DNA of 64,000 nt, from positions 1-64,000 of the forward strand of contig CAZVZK010000019.1 of assembly GCA_964630925.1 (NCBI GenBank). Reading direction: 5' to 3'. The stretch comes from RGDT01 sp964630925 (GTDB lineage Bacteria > Planctomycetota > Planctomycetia > Gemmatales > Gemmataceae). Below are positions 60,740 to 64,000 of this stretch, piece after piece. How positions within the stretch are numbered: the first letter of the stretch is position 1; every line of letters begins with the position of its first letter. Under the pieces are notes generated by a model. The model saw only the letters and a list, made by a program, of their open reading frames with translations. It did not search any database and was not told the origin of the DNA. A program made the translations under genes and the position numbers.

Positions 60740-61795
60740 TCAGGGGGCGTTCGTCGCGGGCTCGCGGCCGGCCCGCGTGCAGAAGGCGTGGATGGCCGCC
60801 AACTGGATGCTGTCCGAGACGAAACGCACGCTCCCGTCCGCCATCGCCACGTTCACCCCGCCGGTGTGCTCCGAGTTGAGCGGGAAGTTCGTCCCCGCGT
60901 CGTTATTCACGCCGGCGGCGGCGGCAGTGGCGGAGTCGCCGAGCGTGCCGGCGGGCACGATCCCCCACTGGTTGATGCCGTACCGGAGCGTCACGCAGTT
61001 GAAGTTCCGCCCGTCCGAGCCGTTCGTCCAGGTGCCGTTGAACGGGTGGGCCGCCCCCATCCTCCACCCGTACATGGCCGCGCTGTTGCCCATCTGGGCG
61101 GTATAGTTGGCCGTGAGCGGGTTGCCCGCCGCGTCGCGGAGGTGGTCGCTCTGCTCGCCGATCAGCCACGTGTTGCTCGTCCCGTCCGTGATCTTCTCCA
61201 ACGTCACCTTGCTCCCGCCGAAGAGGGTCCCGTTATCGGAGGTGAGGTTGCCGCCGCCGTTGCAGCAGGTGGCGTTGTACACGCCCCCCCCAGCCGCGCT
61301 GATGGCCGAGCCGGCGATGCCCATGTACGAGGTCTGCATGTACGTGCCGCCGCTGCCGCCGCGGGGGGAGTACTCGGGGACCTGGCTGGAGGGGCACCGG
61401 AAGGTGGCGATCCACATGTTGTTCACCAGCGCGTGGTTGTTGGAGTTGACGTACCCGCTATTGCTGTGGAACTGCCACTGCTGGAAGATGGGGCCCTGCT
61501 CGATGTACGGCAGGATGTACACCTTCCACGACGACCCCCAGCCGTGCCCGCCGGTGCCGAAGGGCTGCATGTCGTTGGCCGCCCCGGGCGGCAGCCGCTT
61601 CAGGGCGTCCTGGTGGTTGTGGCACGCCAGAGCCAGTTGCTTCAGGTTGTTCTGGCAGCTCATGCGTGCGGCGGCGGCGCGCACCTTCTGGACGGCGGGC
61701 AGCAAGAGCCCGATCAGGATCGCGATGATGGCGATCACCACCAACAGCTCGATCAGCGTGAAACCACGGCGGACGGGGCGCGTCGGAAGGGACAT
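60740..61795 (-). CDS. DUF1559 protein C
   Basis: 351 residues from the ATG at 61795 (MSLPTRPVRRGFTLIELLVVIAIIAILIGLL). Same family and domain order as A and B, with H-X9-DG near the end (HTGGVNVAMADG). Promoter at 61852-61888, leader ~50 nt, so translation is closer to the promoter than in A or B. The first gene of the tandem array; it has no lipoprotein directly downstream, unlike A and B. Confidence 0.92.
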   Translation of the reverse strand: MSLPTRPVRRGFTLIELLVVIAIIAILIGLLLPAVQKVRAAAARMSCQNNLKQLALACHNHQDALKRLPPGAANDMQPFGTGGHGWGSSWKVYILPYIEQGPIFQQWQFHSNSGYVNSNNHALVNNMWIATFRCPSSQVPEYSPRGGSGGTYMQTSYMGIAGSAISAAGGGVYNATCCNGGGNLTSDNGTLFGGSKVTLEKITDGTSNTWLIGEQSDHLRDAAGNPLTANYTAQMGNSAAMYGWRMGAAHPFNGTWTNGSDGRNFNCVTLRYGINQWGIVPAGTLGDSATAAAAGVNNDAGTNFPLNSEHTGGVNVAMADGSVRFVSDSIQLAAIHAFCTRAGREPATNAP

Positions 61796-61851
61796 GAGGG
61801 AGCTCCGATCCGAACGAAGTGGCAGAAAGGCTTCCCAGCAACACATCTTTA

Positions 61852-61888
61852 TTTGTACAAGCCCCGATGTGAAGCCACAATGAGGAAG
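61852..61888 (-). promoter_or_regulatory. Promoter for DUF1559 C (TTGTGG-17-TACAAA with CTTCCTCA box)
   Basis: Minus strand: CTTCCTCA (61888-61881), TTGTGG (61880-61875), 17-bp spacer containing TCACATCGG, TACAAA (61857-61852). Confidence 0.75.
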
Positions 61889-62002
61889 ACGCCCGACAGG
61901 GGCGGCCTGACGCACGGGCCGCCCGGCGGCCCGGCCGTGGCACCCGTCCCCGCCGGGGATACAATACCGCCGCCCTCCCCCACGAAGCCCCCGGCCCCGG
62001 CC

Positions 62003-63064
62003 ATGTCCCCCTGGCACAAACGCCTCGTGTTCGCCGGCGTCGTGGCGGCCCTGCTCCTCCTCGCGGGCTGGCTCGTCGCCGGCCGCGTCCGCGCCTGGTC
62101 TCACTACCGCGAGGCCGAGGCCGCCCTGGCCCGGCGTGACTTCCTCGCCGCACGCGAGCGCCTGCGCCTTTGCCTCGACTACGCCCCCGCCGATCCCGAT
62201 TACCTCCTCCTCGCCGCCCAGTCCGCCCGCCGCGACGGCGACCTCGCCTTCGCCGGACGCCTCCTCGACCGCGCGCACGCCGCCAGGGCCGACCGCGACG
62301 CCGTCGGGATGGAGCGCTGGCTATGGCGCTTGCAGTCTGGCGACCTGGCCGACGCCGAGAGGGCCTACACCGTCTGCGTCGACAAGGCCGACCTCCCCGA
62401 CGCCGACCTCCTGCTCGAGGCGCTCACCGTGGGCAGCCTGCGGGCCCTGCACCTGTCCCTCGCCCGCGCCTGCATCGGCCTGTGGCTGGGGCGCGAGCGC
62501 GGCACCCCGGCCCGCGTGCAGGGCCTCGTCTGGCGCGGCCAGGAGGCCGTCCGCCGGGGTGCCCACGAGCAGGCCCTCGCCGACTACCGCGCCGCCCTGG
62601 AGCTGGATCCGGGCAGCGAGGTGGCCCGCCGGCACGTCGCCGAGATCCTCGTCCGCAACGACCCCCGCGAGGCGCTCGGCCATCTGGGGCAGCTCCGCGA
62701 ACGCCGGCCCGACGACCCCGAGCTGCGTCTCCTCCTGGCGAGCTGCCGCCGCAACCTCGGCGACCACGACGACGCCCGCCGTCTCCTCGACGGCCTCATC
62801 GAGGAGGCGCCCGACGACGTGCCGGCGTTGGTCGAGCGCGGGCAGGTGGAGCTGGACCTGCGGCGGACGGACGAGGCCGAACGCTGGTTCCTCCGGGCCG
62901 AGAAGGCCGCCCCAGGCCAGCGCGAGCCCAACCTCGCGCTGGCCCGCTGCCTCCAGGCCGCCGGCAAGGAGGAGGAGGCGAAGAAGTACCGTGACCGCGT
63001 CGCGGACATCGACGCGGAGCTGCAGAAGCGGATCGACAAGCTCTTCAAACCCCCGGCGAAATGA
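62003..63064 (+). CDS. TPR protein with N-terminal membrane anchor
   Basis: 353 residues from the ATG at 62003 (MSPWHKRLVFAGVVAALLLLAGWLVAG, one TM), then about eight TPR-like helical pairs (YREAEAALARRDFLAARERLRLCLDYAPADPDYLL; HEQALADYRAALELDPGS). A TACAAT box at 61960-61965 with a 17-bp-spaced upstream box fits its promoter, and argues against the start at 61880. It is joined to the next gene by a 4-bp overlap. Probably an assembly or scaffold protein for the FG-GAP partner. Confidence 0.75.
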   Translation: MSPWHKRLVFAGVVAALLLLAGWLVAGRVRAWSHYREAEAALARRDFLAARERLRLCLDYAPADPDYLLLAAQSARRDGDLAFAGRLLDRAHAARADRDAVGMERWLWRLQSGDLADAERAYTVCVDKADLPDADLLLEALTVGSLRALHLSLARACIGLWLGRERGTPARVQGLVWRGQEAVRRGAHEQALADYRAALELDPGSEVARRHVAEILVRNDPREALGHLGQLRERRPDDPELRLLLASCRRNLGDHDDARRLLDGLIEEAPDDVPALVERGQVELDLRRTDEAERWFLRAEKAAPGQREPNLALARCLQAAGKEEEAKKYRDRVADIDAELQKRIDKLFKPPAK

Positions 63065-64000
63065 CCAACCCCCACCGACGCCGGTCGCTGCCCTGGCTGG
63101 CCCTCCTGGCCGGCGCCGCCCTCCTCGTCGCCGCCGCCGCCGTCTTCTGGCCGAGGCCGGCGGATCCCAACGGCGGCGAGAAGAAGCCGGACGCCCCGGC
63201 CCTGTTCGAGGACGTGACCGCGTCCTCCGGCGTGTCGTTCACCTACAAGAACGGCGAGGAGGCGGACCAGTACACCATCCTCGAATCTCTCGGCGGCGGC
63301 GTGGCCCTCATCGACTACGACGGCGACGGCCTGCTCGACATCTTCCTCCCCGGCGGCGGCACGTTCGAGAAGGGCCCGCCGCCGAGGGCCGTCGGCCTGC
63401 CAGGACGGCTGTACAGGAACCTGGGCGGCTTCAGGTTCCGCGACGTGACCGAGGAGGCCGGCCTCGCCGGCGTCACCGGCTACACCCACGGCGCCGCCGT
63501 CGCCGACTACGACGGCGACGGCCGGCCCGACCTCCTCGTCACCGGCTACGAGGGGATGAGGCTGTACCGCAACGTGGACGGCAAGCGGTTCGTTGACGTG
63601 ACGAAGGAGGCGGGCCTCACCGACCCACGCTGGGTGACGGGGGCGGCCTTCGCCGACCTGACCGGCAAGGGCCGGCCCGACCTCTACGTCTGCCGCTACG
63701 TCGAGTGGTCGTTCGCCAACCACCCGCACTGCCCGGCCAGGGCCGACGCCGCCCGCCGCGACGTGTGCGAGCCGCAGCGCTTCGCCGCCACGCCGCACTC
63801 GTTCTACCGCAACGAGGGCGGCAAGTTCGTCGAGGCGTCGGAGGGGGCGGGTCTGCGCAAGGACGGCAAGGGCCTGGGCGTGGTGATCGCCGACTTCGAC
63901 GAGGACGGGCGGCCCGACGTCTACGTCGCCAACGACGCCTCGGACAACTTCCTCTACCTCAACCGCGGCGGGAGGTTCGAGGAGGCGGGGCGGCGTGCCG
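63061..64000 (+). CDS. CRTAC1-like FG-GAP/VCBS repeat protein, partial at right edge
   Basis: At least 313 residues; the frame is open at the window end. Signal-like start SLPWLALLAGAALLVAAAAVFW, then FG-GAP repeats with Ca-binding loops: DYDGDGLLDIF, DYDGDGRPDLL and DFDEDGRPDVYVAND, as in CRTAC1/ASPIC-UnbV domain proteins of planctomycetes. Extracellular or periplasmic. Start overlaps the TPR stop (ATGA). Confidence 0.85.
   Translation, partial: MTNPHRRRSLPWLALLAGAALLVAAAAVFWPRPADPNGGEKKPDAPALFEDVTASSGVSFTYKNGEEADQYTILESLGGGVALIDYDGDGLLDIFLPGGGTFEKGPPPRAVGLPGRLYRNLGGFRFRDVTEEAGLAGVTGYTHGAAVADYDGDGRPDLLVTGYEGMRLYRNVDGKRFVDVTKEAGLTDPRWVTGAAFADLTGKGRPDLYVCRYVEWSFANHPHCPARADAARRDVCEPQRFAATPHSFYRNEGGKFVEASEGAGLRKDGKGLGVVIADFDEDGRPDVYVANDASDNFLYLNRGGRFEEAGRRA

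Noticed and set aside
60596..62002. In-frame upstream extension of the TPR gene
   Set aside because: Covers DUF1559 C antisense and two promoters; TACAAT at 61960 supports a start at 62003.

Overview
This window is about 70% GC and reads as a chromosome segment from a planctomycete, most likely of the Gemmataceae. That is an inference from gene content: three prepilin-like DUF1559 genes, two TIGR02996 proteins, a MoxR-vWA-beta-propeller ternary system cluster, a CRTAC1/FG-GAP protein and a lipopolysaccharide-type envelope operon. No rRNA, tRNA or CRISPR array was seen.

Layout. 1-4.4 kb: start of alaS, a DUF4139 protein, and a membrane-anchored FlgO/TolB-like protein with a small exported partner. 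4.6-11.2 kb: the type VI secretion ATPase tssH, then (reading leftwards on the minus strand) a sugar-phosphate isomerase-like gene, a SEC-C/HINT/GIY-YIG polymorphic toxin, a probable immunity gene, a zinc-ribbon protein and a decayed copy of the isomerase 3' end. 11.5-14.9 kb: an RluA-type pseudouridine synthase, a TIGR02996/LRR protein and two hypotheticals. 15.4-24.2 kb: a seven-gene minus-strand envelope operon, lpxK - DHS-like - hldE - waaF-like - fused LPS kinases - GT4 - plsY, whose junctions are 4-bp overlaps except one that carries a palindromic repeat. 24.5-31.2 kb: bpX2, vWA-propeller and bpX6/TPR/propeller genes plus a DUF4058 gene. 31.2-36.6 kb: hutI-hutG-hutU and an enolase-superfamily enzyme. 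37.5-44 kb: ankyrin-SUFU, DUF454 and MFS genes, an XRE regulator with its operator and a decayed duplicate, a redox lipoprotein and a second TIGR02996 gene. 44.2-47.2 kb: an RNA-repair operon (HD-Pnk and RNA ligase) with two small uncharacterised genes. 47.3-51.7 kb: pgk, gap, mdh and a creatininase-family gene. 51.6-56.4 kb: a HEAT-repeat membrane protein and two hypotheticals. 56.8-61.8 kb: a tandem array of DUF1559 and small lipoprotein genes. 62.0-64 kb: a TPR protein and a partial FG-GAP protein.

The most interesting points are: the toxin cassette bracketed by an intact and a decayed copy of the same isomerase end, beside tssH; palindromic elements that sit in frame inside two genes and supply stop codons to two others; a deoxyhypusine-synthase-like gene locked inside a heptose/lipid A operon; an RNA-repair operon with two unknown partners; and three matching promoters (TTG, 17-bp spacer, TASAAA, with a conserved CTTCCTCA box) ahead of the DUF1559 genes.

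All family names come from reading motifs by eye; no database search was run.
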